From the NCBI GenBank assembly GCA_963565915.1, contig OY751492.1:186001-250000 (forward strand): a DNA stretch of 64,000 bases, read 5' to 3'. This DNA comes from Entoloma clypeatum (taxonomy: Eukaryota > Basidiomycota > Agaricomycetes > Agaricales > Entolomataceae). The notes under the pieces are model-generated. The model was given only the letters and a program-made list of their open reading frames with translations. It was not told the DNA's origin and ran no database searches. The number at the start of each line of letters is the position of its first letter. Position 1 is the first letter of the stretch. The position numbers and the translations under genes are program-made. Shown piece by piece: positions 63,747-64,000 of this stretch.

Positions 63747-64000
63747 ATGTCAAACACCATCATCACCTCCACCTCCACCACCGACATCAACCCTGCCATC
63801 GCCGCCCTTATGAACGAAGCGCTCTCCATGAGAGACCAAATCCATGCCCTTGAAACTTCCCTCACCGATCTCCTTCATCGTCAGATCAATATCCGACTTC
63901 ATTCATTGTCCAATCTCCCCGTCGCCCCGACTCCCGAAGAAAAACAAATTCTTGGAAATTACACCAGCACCCTCGTCATCGAAAATCGACGCATTCGGCT
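63747..64000 (+). CDS. ORF downstream of pol in chromovirus 2 (partial)
   Basis: ATG 63747 in a good context (ACCGCCATGT) opens 84 codons that stay open to the window end: STSTTDINPAIAALMNEALS, then a helical stretch (MRDQIHALETSLTDLLHRQI). It lies 131 bp after the chromodomain stop, on the sense strand, before the expected 3' LTR. No family is recognised. It may be an accessory ORF of the element. Confidence 0.45.
   Translation, partial: MSNTIITSTSTTDINPAIAALMNEALSMRDQIHALETSLTDLLHRQINIRLHSLSNLPVAPTPEEKQILGNYTSTLVIENRRIR

Larger units (their letters stand above)
58801..64000 (+). mobile_element. Ty3/gypsy chromovirus 2, inserted in the hAT gene, 3' end outside window
   Basis: One 402-bp LTR (58801-59202), a short ORF region, gag, a pol gene lacking most of RT and RNase H, integrase with chromodomain, and a further ORF that runs off the window. 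The LTR begins directly after the hAT exon base 58800. Non-autonomous because of the internal deletion and a stop in integrase. Confidence 0.88.

Noticed and set aside
1..64000. CRISPR arrays, rRNA or bacterial operon signals
   Set aside because: None seen; the intron-rich genes and transposon types are eukaryotic, fungal.

Overview
The window looks like a transposon-rich stretch of a filamentous basidiomycete, most likely an Agaricomycete. The host genes are cut by many 47-78 bp GT-AG introns. They include families typical of mushrooms (DUF6533-type membrane proteins, a DUF6532-like fragment, a multi-pass membrane protein family, Cys-rich secreted proteins). The retroelements (Ty1/copia, chromodomain Ty3/gypsy, Tc1, hAT, LINE) are of fungal type. 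I cannot name the species. Gene models were built by hand from reading frames and splice signals.

Layout. 1-4086: 3' part of a decayed Ty1/copia element (copy 1) with its 3' LTR. 4.5-5.6 kb: HExxH protein. 6.3-7.1 kb: acetyl-CoA synthetase pseudogene. 8.0-8.9 kb: GNAT acetyltransferase. 10.1-12.3 kb: eight-exon gene with four copies of a C-x2-C/W-x2-H-x3-C finger. 13.5-14.6 kb: glycolipid transfer protein. 15.1-16.1 kb: second locus with the same finger. 16.5-18.1 kb: multi-pass membrane protein. 18.5-20.0 and 23.1-24.7 kb: two DUF6533-type genes forming an inverted duplication around a TRIP4/ASC-1-like zinc-finger gene (20.7-21.6 kb). 25.4-29.6 kb: head-to-head pair of FAD2-like fatty acid desaturases. 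31.7-31.9 kb: 200-N assembly gap.

From 32.8 kb the window is mostly nested transposons. A LINE fragment (32.9-37.0 kb) is split by a Tc1 element (34251-36312). A CGGAG-rich Ty3 chromovirus (37502-41848, minus) has lost gag and protease and carries an antisense two-exon gene for a Zn2Cys6-like protein. After a Cys-rich secreted protein gene and an acyl-protein-thioesterase-like pseudogene comes a complete Ty1/copia element (45582-52334, minus), with LTRs I read as identical, a 5-bp target duplication and an intact gag-pol. Next are a DUF6532-like fragment, MsrA, a SANT-like fragment, and an intron-rich hAT transposase gene (55.4-58.8 kb) interrupted by a second Ty3 chromovirus (58801 to the window end).

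Most notable are accessory ORFs carried by the three LTR-element families. The complete copia element has an extra 278-aa ORF that starts inside the LTR and is translated across the tRNA-primer site; it encodes hydrophobic segments plus a Cys/His cluster. A possible splice would attach the same LTR-encoded leader in frame to Gag. The first Ty3 element encodes a Zn2Cys6-like protein antisense to pol, and the element is packed with CGG(AG), the triplet that Zn2Cys6 proteins generally recognise. The second Ty3 element has extra ORFs before gag and after pol.
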